Below, piece after piece: positions 9,018 to 16,844 of a stretch of DNA of 64,000 nucleotides (positions are counted from its first letter, which is position 1; each line of letters opens with the position of its first letter). Position numbers and translations under genes: made by a program. The notes beneath the pieces are model-generated. The model searched no databases, was not told the origin of the DNA, and saw only the letters and a list, made by a program, of their open reading frames with translations. The DNA comes from Acinetobacter lwoffii (GTDB taxonomy: Bacteria > Pseudomonadota > Gammaproteobacteria > Pseudomonadales > Moraxellaceae). The stretch covers positions 1,116,001-1,180,000 of the forward strand of contig NZ_CP118963.1 of NCBI RefSeq assembly GCF_029024105.1, read 5' to 3'.

Positions 9018-9046
9018 TTGTGAAAAATAAATAAATATTGTATAAC
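9018..9046 (+). promoter_or_regulatory. Predicted sigma-70 promoter of the Lrp/AsnC-family gene
   Basis: TTGTGA (9018-9023) and TATAAC (9041-9046) are separated by exactly 17 bases, about 55 bases before the start codon at 9101. Confidence 0.6.
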
Positions 9047-9100
9047 AGAGATGGCGCAAAATTTTCTGCATCTATTGATTATTGATATAAGAGTATAAAA

Positions 9101-9571
9101 ATGGAACTGGATCGTTTCGATAAACATATTCTAGAAATATTGACCCATGAAGATGTCAATCTGAATGAACTGTCCGAGCGGGTGAATTTATCTGTCAGTT
9201 CGGTGCATCGTAGGATCAAACACTTAATCGATCATAATATTATCAGTGGCTTAAAACGTGAAATCAATTACCAGAAATTAGGTTTCAGCCTGCATGTGCT
9301 GTTACAGGTATCCTTAAGCAAACATGATAGCGATACTTTTGCTAAATTCCTGGAAGAACTGGAAAGTATTCCCGAAGTGATTAATGCCTTTTTGGTCACC
9401 GGTCAGTCTGCGGACTTTATTGTCGAAGTGGTGGCAAGGGATATGGAAAATTATAGTGAAATCCTGCTTAAGCGGATTGGAAAAATTGAGCATGTGGTGG
9501 CACTGCATTCCAGCTTTGTGATTAAAGAATATAATGTCTTTAACTGTAGCGGATTACTCAATAAAGTTTAA
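9101..9571 (+). CDS. Lrp/AsnC-family transcriptional regulator
   Basis: A 156-residue protein with the typical order of the family: an N-terminal winged helix-turn-helix (LDRFDKHILEIL, then NLNELSERVNLSVSSVHRRIKHL) and a C-terminal ligand-binding RAM domain (GFSLHVLLQVSLSKHD, VTGQSADFIVEVVARD). Such proteins usually sense an amino acid and act as octamers. The target is unknown; azlCD is the nearest amino-acid transport unit but is 6 kb away. A good promoter lies upstream. Its natural terminator has been split by an IS4-family element. Confidence 0.9.
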   Translation: MELDRFDKHILEILTHEDVNLNELSERVNLSVSSVHRRIKHLIDHNIISGLKREINYQKLGFSLHVLLQVSLSKHDSDTFAKFLEELESIPEVINAFLVTGQSADFIVEVVARDMENYSEILLKRIGKIEHVVALHSSFVIKEYNVFNCSGLLNKV

Positions 9572-9607
9572 TCAAAGCTAGGGTGGTGGACAGCCATAAA
9601 AAAACGC

Positions 9608-9617
9608 ACCCTAAGGT
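9608..9617. repeat. Target-site duplication of the IS4-family element, left copy
   Basis: ACCCTAAGGT, identical to the copy at 10887-10896 immediately beyond the other end of the element. Confidence 0.92.
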
Positions 9618-9637
9618 CATTGCTGTCCCACAATTTT

Positions 9638-10825
9638 TCACAAGAGGAAGCTCATTTGAGCTTCCTCTTGTTTTATGGGTATTTTATCGGGTGAAAATAA
9701 AGCTTTTAAAGTTCTTCTTTCAAACAAATTCACTTGAATTATTCTGAGTAAACGTTGAACTGTCCAACCTGTTTTCCCTAAATGTTGAGCGAAACTCACC
9801 AATAAATAGGCGATCATCGCAATCCAGATTTGTGTCTGAATTGCGTTCCTGCTGCGGCCTAGAAACGCTTTTAATTTGAGATTCTGCTTAATCGCCTTAA
9901 AGAACAGCTCAACTTTCCAACGATCTTTATAAATCGCCGCAATGGTGGAGGCGGCTAAATGAAAGTTATTGCTGAGAAAGCTAAAGTGCTTGCCACTTTG
10001 CTGATCTCTATATTCAATTCTTCTTAACACTGGGGCTTTTCTTTTTAGGGCATGTGCGCTATTCAGCTGAATGGTTTCATCTTTTAGAATACCTTTGGAT
10101 TCAAGCACTGGATGTTGCTGGATCACCTGATACACAGATTTAGGCCTAAAACGTGTGACAAATCCAATGTTTTGAGCAGTCAGATTTGCATACCATTGGT
10201 AATCGACATAGCCTTTATCAAAAACTACAATGCTGCCAGCAGGAAACTGGAATTTGCGGCCTTGTACCATGTCATTTTCTTTGCCATTTTCAACTGCAAC
10301 AAACTCAGGAATATCATTGCTGTGATTCAATCCTATGCTGAGTTTCATGCTGGCTTTTGAGTCGTGAACTTTGGCCCATTCACATAAGGAAAGCGACAGG
10401 TCAATATGACTGGCATCCAAGGAATACAAGGGATTCTTAAAGCGAAATTTATGAGCTACTTTTGAGTGTTCATAGTATTTAAGCAACTTGTGAAATAGCT
10501 GTTGATACAAGGCAGCAGGCTGCTGCTCATTGATTCGTGCCAGCGTGCTTCGGGGAATAGACTTTGCTCCGAGATGACTTAGCTTTTCCTGTTGGCACTC
10601 CAAATTGGATTGAATATCTCTCAGACTTTGTCTACAAGAGAATTGAGACATCAATATGGCAATAAACTGATCCCACCGGGAAGCCGCTCTAAATTTCTGT
10701 CCAACATGGTGTACTTTAGCAAGTTGTTCAAAATCCTGTCGCACAACAGGTTTAATTAGCTCATGAAATACGGTATTCTGATGTGACAAAACCTGAATCC
10801 TGGTCGTTAAAGTGTTTGTTTGCAC
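9638..10825 (-). CDS. IS4-family transposase
   Basis: A 395-residue DDE transposase with an N-terminal DUF4372-type region (HVGQKFRAASRWDQFIAIL). Catalytic Asp residues appear in YSLDASHIDLSL and IVVFDKGYVDYQW. The IS4 signature Y-(2)-R-(3)-E-(6)-K is exact in YKDRWKVELFFKAIK. It catalyses cut-and-paste movement of the element. The final codons contain a perfect 13-bp inverted repeat that may fold as a terminator on the plus strand. No disruption is visible, so it is likely active. Confidence 0.93.
   Translation of the reverse strand: MQTNTLTTRIQVLSHQNTVFHELIKPVVRQDFEQLAKVHHVGQKFRAASRWDQFIAILMSQFSCRQSLRDIQSNLECQQEKLSHLGAKSIPRSTLARINEQQPAALYQQLFHKLLKYYEHSKVAHKFRFKNPLYSLDASHIDLSLSLCEWAKVHDSKASMKLSIGLNHSNDIPEFVAVENGKENDMVQGRKFQFPAGSIVVFDKGYVDYQWYANLTAQNIGFVTRFRPKSVYQVIQQHPVLESKGILKDETIQLNSAHALKRKAPVLRRIEYRDQQSGKHFSFLSNNFHLAASTIAAIYKDRWKVELFFKAIKQNLKLKAFLGRSRNAIQTQIWIAMIAYLLVSFAQHLGKTGWTVQRLLRIIQVNLFERRTLKALFSPDKIPIKQEEAQMSFLL
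9641..9674 (+). terminator. Hairpin at the IS end that may replace the lost terminator
   Basis: CAAGAGGAAGCTC (9641-9653) pairs perfectly with GAGCTTCCTCTTG (9658-9670) across ATTT, followed by TTTT. It lies in the last codons of the transposase and just inside the element. It could stop transcripts entering from the upstream regulator gene. Folding is certain; termination is inferred. Confidence 0.55.
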
Positions 10826-10886
10826 TCATATTTTAACTGTTAGGACTCAGGTTTTTTTATTTAAAGCAAACTATGGGACAGCAGTG

Positions 10887-10896
10887 ACCCTAAGGT
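10887..10896. repeat. Target-site duplication of the IS4-family element, right copy
   Basis: ACCCTAAGGT, identical to the left copy. The downstream bases GCGTTTTTT are the remaining arm of the original terminator hairpin. Confidence 0.92.
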
Positions 10897-10918
10897 GCGT
10901 TTTTTGAATCAGACATAT

Positions 10919-11668
10919 TTAAGCATCAAGTTCTGCTAAAACTGCGTCTGAGAATTCAACGTTGGTATAAACGTTTTGTACATCATCCAGATCTTCAAGC
11001 ATATCAATCATTTTCATGATTTTTTTCGCTTGATCGATGTCTGTGATTTCTGCTTTGGTTGAAGGACTCATCACTACTTCAGCATTGTCAGATTTTAAAC
11101 CTGCAGCAGTTAAAGCATCTTGAACTTCACCGAAGGCTTCAGGTGTGGTAATGACCAAGATATCATCTTCAGTGACTTCGATGTCTTCAGCACCTGCTTC
11201 TAATGCCACTTCCATGATTTGATCTTCCAAAGACACATCTTCAAAAGTGATCTCACCACGTTTCGTGAACAGGAATGCCACCGAACCATTGGTGCCTAAG
11301 TTACCATCAGTTTTAGAGAAGCAATGACGTACGTCAGGCACAGTACGGTTCAAGTTGTCAGTCATGGTTTCAACAATAACCGCAACACCACCTACACCAT
11401 AACCTTCGTAGGTCACTTCTTTCAGGTCGTCGTTATCTTCGCCACCAGCACCACGTTGAATGGCACGGTTGATCACGTCACGTGTCATATTCACTGATAA
11501 TGCTTTTTCAACCACAGCACGTAGACGAGGGTTGCTTGCAGTATCTGGACCACCAAGCTTTGCAGCAGTGGTTAATTCACGAATGTATTTGGTAAAAACT
11601 TTACCACGACTCGCATCTTGTTTTGCTTTGCGATGCTTAATATTGGCCCACTTGGAATGACCCGCCAT
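10919..11668 (-). CDS. yebC: YebC/PmpR-family protein
   Basis: A 249-residue protein starting MAGHSKWANIKHRKAKQD, the hallmark of the YebC family, with RAIQRGAGG and the conserved ATGYGVGG-like YEGYGVGGVAV block. Members bind DNA as transcription regulators and several have been implicated in relieving ribosome stalling on proline-rich stretches. Cytoplasmic. Its downstream terminator, shared with the Lrp-type gene, is the one interrupted by the IS4-family element, so read-through into the element is possible. Confidence 0.95.
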   Translation of the reverse strand: MAGHSKWANIKHRKAKQDASRGKVFTKYIRELTTAAKLGGPDTASNPRLRAVVEKALSVNMTRDVINRAIQRGAGGEDNDDLKEVTYEGYGVGGVAVIVETMTDNLNRTVPDVRHCFSKTDGNLGTNGSVAFLFTKRGEITFEDVSLEDQIMEVALEAGAEDIEVTEDDILVITTPEAFGEVQDALTAAGLKSDNAEVVMSPSTKAEITDIDQAKKIMKMIDMLEDLDDVQNVYTNVEFSDAVLAELDA

Positions 11669-11916
11669 GCGAACTATGCTCCTTGTAGATTGGCTGTATG
11701 CCTATCAGAATGCCGAAATTCTACCATAAGCGTTTTTTTAAAAAAAAGTGCCTGGATTTGAGATTTCAGGATAAAAACAAAAAAAGTGAAATATCGAGGA
11801 AAAATAGAAAGAGGATAGGGGGATTTATAATTCTATTTATACATTTATATGGACAGATGACTTGGACATAAACAGCAGAATCGCTGATTATGTCCGTGCT
11901 TTTATTTTTAAAAAGC

Positions 11917-12531
11917 TTATTCTGGAATAACGATATCCAGGCCAACCTTGTCTTTATATAGTTGCTTGATCAAAGCCAGGTCATGCGCAAGGTCTGTCGG
12001 ATAGATCTTGCCAAGAATGCCACCTTGCTTAGTTTTGGAATTGGCGTATAACAACACGATTGGTACATTGGCAGCCTTGGCAATATGCCAGAAACCGGTA
12101 CGGATTGGTTTGCGTGCTTCACCTTGTTTAGCCCGTGTTGCTTCGGGAGCAATCACCAGATTGAACTTTTCATTGTTCTGAAAATGTTCCACCATCTGGG
12201 TCACGATATCTTTACTGGCCTTGCGGTCAACCGGAATACCACCCACAGCGTTCAATAGCGGTTTAAACGGTCCTTTAAATAATTCTTTTTTAATCAAGGT
12301 ATGAACCTTGAGGTCATAAATCTGGAACAGGGCAATTGACAGTACCGCATCCATCATTGAGGTATGTTCAAACCCAATAATGACCTGTTTATCTTCAAGC
12401 ACATCGGGTTCGACATGATATTGCCAACCTGCAAGTTTAAATGCAGATTCGCCAAGGAATTTATTTAGCATAAGTACGGAGAAGTAAAAGCTGTATGTAG
12501 AGAACTGCATAATTTCATCTTGTTCGCCCAT
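11917..12531 (-). CDS. PlsC-like 1-acyl-glycerol-3-phosphate acyltransferase family protein
   Basis: A 204-residue acyltransferase with the HX4D catalytic motif (HTSMMD), the second block GGIPVDRKAS and the third block APEATR, where the usual FPEGTR is altered. The family transfers acyl chains to lysophospholipids at the inner membrane. The exact acceptor is unknown. ATG codons at 12531 and 12510 are both possible starts; neither has a strong ribosome binding site. It is transcribed alone. Confidence 0.8.
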   Translation of the reverse strand: MGEQDEIMQFSTYSFYFSVLMLNKFLGESAFKLAGWQYHVEPDVLEDKQVIIGFEHTSMMDAVLSIALFQIYDLKVHTLIKKELFKGPFKPLLNAVGGIPVDRKASKDIVTQMVEHFQNNEKFNLVIAPEATRAKQGEARKPIRTGFWHIAKAANVPIVLLYANSKTKQGGILGKIYPTDLAHDLALIKQLYKDKVGLDIVIPE

Positions 12532-12797
12532 ACAGTCAATAGGCTTTCCAATAAAATCAGCGAATAATGTAAAAATCTATGATTTATTCATCTTTTTAAG
12601 CTGCAAGATTAAGAGTTAATATATATAAATAAAACAATATTAAGATCTTAAAAATATCATTAGATACAAAAAAAGTCTTAAAATGATGAAAAAATGACTA
12701 CCCAGAGCACACTTTAGTTATTAGACTTTTGTCGAAGAAGAAGACTGATACAGGTCTTTTCTATTTTCTTATTCTTTCTACTCTGAGATTGAAAAGT

Positions 12798-12917
12798 ATG
12801 ACGTACATGACAGCCTTCGTAGTCTCCCTATTGATTTTTGCGCTTATAATTGTATGGTCTTTGATCGAAATTAAGCAGGATTTACATAAAGACGAAGAAA
12901 TGAAGTCTGAATTCTAG
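12798..12917 (+). CDS. Small single-pass membrane protein, 39 residues
   Basis: From ATG 12798 the frame encodes MTYMTAFVVSLLIFALIIVW, then an acidic/basic tail ending KDEEMKSEF. It has one hydrophobic helix and a charged C-terminus, like many bacterial microproteins. The ribosome binding site is weak (GAGATTG). It lies alone in a roughly 740-base region between the acyltransferase and the tRNA that is otherwise without genes. Coding status is uncertain and I know no family. Confidence 0.4.
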   Translation: MTYMTAFVVSLLIFALIIVWSLIEIKQDLHKDEEMKSEF

Positions 12918-13197
12918 TCATTCTATCTTCTTGAGCTCAAGGCTATTCCTTTAACAGTGCTGCCTGAGCAATAAAGAATTTTAATACCTTATAGATATAC
13001 TAAGACCTTAAATCTATCAGTTTTACCCTTAGTAGACCGGATTAAATTCAAGATGACAGGCTCATTTGTCTTAAATGATGCAGCATGTATCTCATTTTTC
13101 TATATGCCTCCTATACTGAAGTCTTAAGTAACTGAATTTTGACTAAGACAAGTCGCCCATGATTGCTGCCTAAATGTTCAAGCAGTTATAAAAGCAC

Positions 13198-13226
13198 TTG
13201 TCTTTCCAAAAAATCTTAGCTAGTAT
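13198..13226 (+). promoter_or_regulatory. Predicted promoter of the CAU tRNA gene
   Basis: TTGTCT (13198-13203) and TAGTAT (13221-13226) are separated by 17 bases, giving a start about 38 bases before the tRNA. The stretch after the -10 box contains GACGCC, a GC-rich discriminator typical of stable RNA promoters. Confidence 0.5.
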
Positions 13227-13270
13227 TCATGACGCCTGAACTTATTGATAAATAAAGTTTTCAGCATATA

Positions 13271-13347
<77 letters not shown>

Positions 13348-13355
13348 TATAAAAC

Positions 13356-13392
13356 AACCACTTAGGTGCATTAATCCTAGGTGGTTTTTTGT
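13356..13392 (+). terminator. Terminator of the tRNA gene
   Basis: AACCACTTAGG (13356-13366) pairs with CCTAGGTGGTT with one wobble, followed by TTTTGTTTTT. Confidence 0.8.
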
Positions 13393-13791
13393 TTTTGGAT
13401 ATTATGAAATCTGAAGTAAGCAATTCACTTAGTTGATCGTCGCTCTTATCTCGAATGACTTAAAATGGGTTGCCTCCACTGATAATGAACTTTTCTAGTT
13501 TGCCTTTAAATAAAGATTCTTCGTTCCCAGCTTAATAAAAAAGCATCTCCCTCAGATATTACTTTTGTTATCTAGATTCCATAAACATCCTCTTTAATCA
13601 AAAAAAGCTCATATTTATGGAATAATTGTGATGTAGTTTAAAGAATATCTGCAAAAAAAGTGAAAAGTAGATGAAATGCATTTTACAACTGAAAAAATTA
13701 TGCTAATTAATATGAGATGATTTTTTAGTCAAAAATCATGATGTTTCAGGACGGAATATCTTAAGAAGCGTATTAAAAAAAAATGATTAAA
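13393..13791. other. Intergenic stretch with no recognised gene
   Basis: About 400 A/T-rich bases between the tRNA terminator and the next small gene. I see no coding frame with a convincing start, no RNA family and no repeat here. The last part probably holds the promoter of the 37-residue protein that follows. Confidence 0.5.
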
Positions 13792-13802
13792 CAGGAGTTT
13801 CA

Positions 13803-13916
13803 ATGATGCTTCAGCTTTTAAGAAAATTGTTTTGTTTGCATATTTATGAATATGAGCAAATGCAAGAAATCGGGGAACACAGGGAGTGTCGTAAGTGCGG
13901 TACGAATAAGGACTAA
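13803..13916 (+). CDS. 37-residue protein with a CxxC motif
   Basis: ACAGGAG lies just upstream of paired ATG codons at 13803 and 13806. The product begins MMLQLLRKLFCLHIYEYEQM and ends with CRKCGTNKD. A Cys and His near the start and a CxxC near the end could form a mononuclear zinc site, as in small prophage-type zinc-ribbon proteins (DUF1660-like, tentative). A strong terminator follows 15 bases after the stop, so the gene is a complete transcription unit. Confidence 0.6.
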   Translation: MMLQLLRKLFCLHIYEYEQMQEIGEHRECRKCGTNKD

Positions 13917-13928
13917 AGTTTTTGCAAG

Positions 13929-13955
13929 AAAAGTGAGCAATGGCTCACTTTTTTT
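13929..13955 (+). terminator. Intrinsic terminator after the CxxC microprotein
   Basis: AAGTGAGC (13931-13938) pairs with GCTCACTT (13943-13950) across AATG, followed by seven T. Confidence 0.85.
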
Positions 13956-14018
13956 ATGCTTGTTATGGGCTAATTTCCGTTAAAATTAAAGGGAAATTTC
14001 ATCACGATGAACAGGCAT

Positions 14019-14255
14019 ATGAGTAAAGATTTTCATGCAGATACCTATATCGTAGACAGCAACCTGGCAGATACGCTGCACTGGCTCAGCCTGCATCAAG
14101 ATAGTTATGACTCCTTTAGCTATGATGCAGTCACGCAAGCGCTGATGGTGCATCATGCCAATGGAGTAGATCAAATCCGAGTCGGAGATTATCTGAATGC
14201 CCGTTATGGCATTTTAATTACTGCACATAACTTTTCTGCGAGTTCATTAACTTAA
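14019..14255 (+). CDS. Hypothetical protein, 78 residues
   Basis: The ATG at 14019 has ACAGG five bases upstream and gives MSKDFHADTYIVDSNLADTL; an ATG four codons earlier has no binding site. The protein is soluble, acidic and His-rich, with no recognised domain. It converges on bioB, whose stop lies seven bases beyond its own. A long frame with normal composition supports coding; function is unknown. Confidence 0.6.
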   Translation: MSKDFHADTYIVDSNLADTLHWLSLHQDSYDSFSYDAVTQALMVHHANGVDQIRVGDYLNARYGILITAHNFSASSLT

Positions 14256-14262
14256 ACAGTGA

Positions 14263-15264
14263 TTAGCTTGCCATTGCATCTGTAGCCAGACTGCGAACAC
14301 TCGGTTTTGGCTGTTCTGCAACTAAACCTAATTTTGCAAAAAGTTGCTGATCCCGGCCTTGGGATGTATTAGGGGTCGTCAGCAGTTTTTCACCAGAAAA
14401 AATAGAATTGGCACCGGCCATAAACGCCAAAGCCTGATCCGAATCGCTTAAGGATTCGCGGCCGGCAGAAAGGCGAATATAACTTTTAGGCATTAGCAAG
14501 CGTGCCACGGCAATAGTACGAATCCATTCAATCACATCCAGTTTTTCTACATCTGCCATCGGTGTACCTTCAATCGGCACCAACATATTAATTGGCACAG
14601 ATTCAGGATGAATTGCCAGAGTTGCAAGTTCATATAACAAACCAATTCGGTCATCACGACTTTCACCCAGACCCACAATACCGCCACTACAGACTTTCAT
14701 ACCAGCCTGACGTACATGATCCAGAGTATCCAGACGATCATCAAAGCTACGCGTGCTGATGATATGTGAATAGTATTCACGAGAAGTGTCCAGATTATGG
14801 TTGTAATAATCCAGTCCCGCATCTTTCAAGCGTTCAGCCTGAGATCCATTTAGCATCCCCAGTGTCATGCAGGTTTCCAGACCGAGTGCTTTAACTTCAC
14901 GTACCATTTCCAGCACATAAGGCATATCGCGTTCATGCGGGTTGCGCCATGCAGCCCCCATACAAAAACGTGAACTGCCTGATGCCAGCGCCTGTTTGGC
15001 TTCCTGAATCACTTTATTGACTGCAATGCGTTTTTCAGCTTCCAGTTTGGAATCATAATGCGCTGATTGTGAGCAGTATTTACAGTCTTCAGGACATTTA
15101 CCGGTTTTAATTGAGAGCAGGGTACTGACCTGAACGGTATTGGCGGTGAAATGTTCACGATGAACCTGTTGCGCCTGGAACACTAGGTCCATTAAAGGCT
15201 GCTGATAAAGTGCTTGTATTTCTTCACGTGACCAATCATTACGTACCGCATCACTACTGTTCAT
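14263..15264 (-). CDS. bioB: Biotin synthase
   Basis: A 333-residue radical SAM enzyme that inserts sulfur into dethiobiotin. The CxxxCxxC cluster motif is CPEDCKYC, followed by SQSAHY. Further signatures are SSRFCMGAAWRNP, YNHNLDTSREYY and GGIVGLGES, including Cys and Asp residues that serve the second iron-sulfur cluster. Cytoplasmic. It stands alone here; other biotin genes are not in the window. No BirA-like operator was identified. Confidence 0.97.
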   Translation of the reverse strand: MNSSDAVRNDWSREEIQALYQQPLMDLVFQAQQVHREHFTANTVQVSTLLSIKTGKCPEDCKYCSQSAHYDSKLEAEKRIAVNKVIQEAKQALASGSSRFCMGAAWRNPHERDMPYVLEMVREVKALGLETCMTLGMLNGSQAERLKDAGLDYYNHNLDTSREYYSHIISTRSFDDRLDTLDHVRQAGMKVCSGGIVGLGESRDDRIGLLYELATLAIHPESVPINMLVPIEGTPMADVEKLDVIEWIRTIAVARLLMPKSYIRLSAGRESLSDSDQALAFMAGANSIFSGEKLLTTPNTSQGRDQQLFAKLGLVAEQPKPSVRSLATDAMAS

Positions 15265-15355
15265 CTCTTTCCCTATCTATGCTTATTTATCATTCGGTTC
15301 ATCTTAATAAAAATTCGACCTTGCTTCACTAGCAAAATATGACCTTATATAAATG

Positions 15356-15387
15356 ACAAAGCCCACACGAGGTGAGCTTTGTTTTTC
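15356..15387. terminator. Hairpin downstream of the Gln/His-rich small gene
   Basis: ACAAAGCCCAC (15356-15366) pairs with GTGAGCTTTGT (15372-15382), with one wobble. The T tract is better on the plus strand (TTTTT) than on the minus strand, so termination of the minus-strand gene is likely but not certain. Confidence 0.5.
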
Positions 15388-15397
15388 AGTTACCAGA

Positions 15398-15601
15398 TTA
15401 TTTATTACTGTGATTTCCATGAATATCCTGGCCATGCAGATCACTACGGTGCTGTTTGTTAAACACGCGCTGATCCTGTTCATGCTGATTGTTTTTTGGG
15501 GAATTAATCGGGCCATGTTGCGGCTGTTGCTGTTGTTGCTTCTGCTGGTCATGCTGAAGCTGCTCAAGCAGTTCTTGATTTGGATTTTTTGATGACATCA
15601 T
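15398..15601 (-). CDS. Small Gln/His-rich hydrophilic protein
   Basis: TGGAGGAAAG precedes paired ATG codons at 15601 and 15598. The 66-67-residue product starts MMSSKNPNQELLEQLQHDQQ, then has a run of Gln with GPINSPKNNQHEQDQ, and ends in a His/Gly-rich stretch DLHGQDIHGNHSNK. It is very polar, low-complexity and probably disordered, with no membrane segment. The strong binding site argues that it is translated. Function unknown; the His-rich end could bind metal, which is speculation. Confidence 0.6.
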   Translation of the reverse strand: MMSSKNPNQELLEQLQHDQQKQQQQQPQHGPINSPKNNQHEQDQRVFNKQHRSDLHGQDIHGNHSNK

Positions 15602-15726
15602 CTTTCCTCCACTTCATTTCTGACTCTTTTTATTTATGCCATAGTCTGAAACATGGGTGTGTAAGGCTTTTAAGTGAAACTGTGAATCTAGGTAAAGTTG
15701 AAATATATTTTAATGGTGAGGGAAAA

Positions 15727-16821
15727 TTAGCTGGATTTTGCCAGTTGTTCTTGAATCGCCCAATCGATATGTACCTGTACAATTTCATCATGCTGATCAC
15801 GCTGTTGCTGAAGGACCTGAATAATCTGCCCATCAAAAGGCGCATTGCCCAAACCAATGGCGATATTGCGCATAAAACTTTGATAACCCGTACGACGCAT
15901 CGGGCTGCCTTCAGTCGTACTTAAAAAGGTGGCTTCATCCCATTGCCATAAGTCCAGTAAACTGACCTGATCCAAGCCATGCCGTGACTGAAAATCCTCT
16001 ACTGAGGTGACTTGGGCAAAACTATTCCAGGGGCAAATCAGCTGGCAGTCATCACAACCAAAAACACGGTTGCCAATTCCGCGTCGCAAATCTTCTGGAA
16101 TAATGCCTTTATATTCGATGGTCAGATAGGCGATACAGCGTCGTGCATCCAGCATATACGGTTCTACAATGGCTTGAGTCGGACAAATGTCGATACAGGC
16201 AGTACAGGAGCCACAATGTTTCGTTGCAGGTTCATCAAAAGGCAGTTCCAATGAAGTAAACAATTCACCCAAAACAAAGAATGAGCCGGATGTTTTATGA
16301 ATCAGAAGGGTGTGTTTACCTGTCCAGCCCATACCTGCACTTTCAGCCAGCGATTTTTCAAAAATTGGCGCAGAATCGGCAAATGGGCGTGATTCAAAAT
16401 CTCCGACTTTTTCCCGGATTCTTGTTGCCAGGGTTTTCAAGCGACCCCGCATGGTTTTGTGATAATCCCGGCCACGGGCATAACGCGCGATAATGGCAGA
16501 GTTAGGTGCATAAGGGATATAACGTGGTTCTGGTGCCTCGACCAGATAATCCATACGCACACAGATAATGCTGCGTGTGCTGGGAACCAGTAAGGCGGGA
16601 TTGGCGCGTTTTTCCAGATTGTCTTCCAGAAACTTCATATCACCATGATAACCACGATCCAGATATTCCTGTAAGCGTACTAATTCTGCTTGAGCATCCG
16701 GTTTGGCAATGACACAATCAGAAAAACCCAATTCTAAAGCCTGCGCTTTAATCCATGCTTTTAGTTCGGCTGGATCTTGTTGATAAACTTGAATTTGCGC
16801 GTGAGAATCGGGAGTTGTCAT
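15727..16821 (-). CDS. queG: Epoxyqueuosine reductase QueG
   Basis: The ATG at 16821 gives MTTPDSHAQ and about 364 residues, close to the family length; an upstream in-frame start would add a hydrophobic extension not found in QueG. The protein reduces epoxyqueuosine to queuosine in tRNA using cobalamin and two 4Fe-4S clusters. The cluster cysteines are in CGSCTACIDICP and FGCDDCQLICPWN, and the Asp-containing block ARGRDYHKTMRGRL is present. It is divergent from nnrD/E, with starts only about 24 bases apart. Confidence 0.95.
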   Translation of the reverse strand: MTTPDSHAQIQVYQQDPAELKAWIKAQALELGFSDCVIAKPDAQAELVRLQEYLDRGYHGDMKFLEDNLEKRANPALLVPSTRSIICVRMDYLVEAPEPRYIPYAPNSAIIARYARGRDYHKTMRGRLKTLATRIREKVGDFESRPFADSAPIFEKSLAESAGMGWTGKHTLLIHKTSGSFFVLGELFTSLELPFDEPATKHCGSCTACIDICPTQAIVEPYMLDARRCIAYLTIEYKGIIPEDLRRGIGNRVFGCDDCQLICPWNSFAQVTSVEDFQSRHGLDQVSLLDLWQWDEATFLSTTEGSPMRRTGYQSFMRNIAIGLGNAPFDGQIIQVLQQQRDQHDEIVQVHIDWAIQEQLAKSS

Positions 16822-16844
16822 AAACCAAAGACAGGGAATAAGAA

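Larger units (their letters stand above)
9618..10886 (-). mobile_element. Intact IS4-family insertion sequence with a 10-bp target duplication
   Basis: The element runs from CATTGCTGTCCCA to a near-perfect inverted copy (TGGGACAGCAGTG), 1,269 bases in all, and encodes one full-length transposase. It is flanked on both sides by ACCCTAAGGT (9608-9617 and 10887-10896). The rejoined target is AAAAAACGCACC-CTAA-GGTGCGTTTTTT, an intrinsic terminator hairpin. The intact frame, matching ends and perfect duplication indicate a recent insertion. Confidence 0.92.

Noticed and set aside
8885..9100. A second copy of the IS30-family ends upstream of the Lrp-type gene
   Set aside because: Only one right end is present; the remaining bases are the promoter region.
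12729..12797. Upstream extension of the 39-residue membrane protein from a TTG
   Set aside because: The extension is basic and lacks a binding site; the ATG at 12798 is kept.
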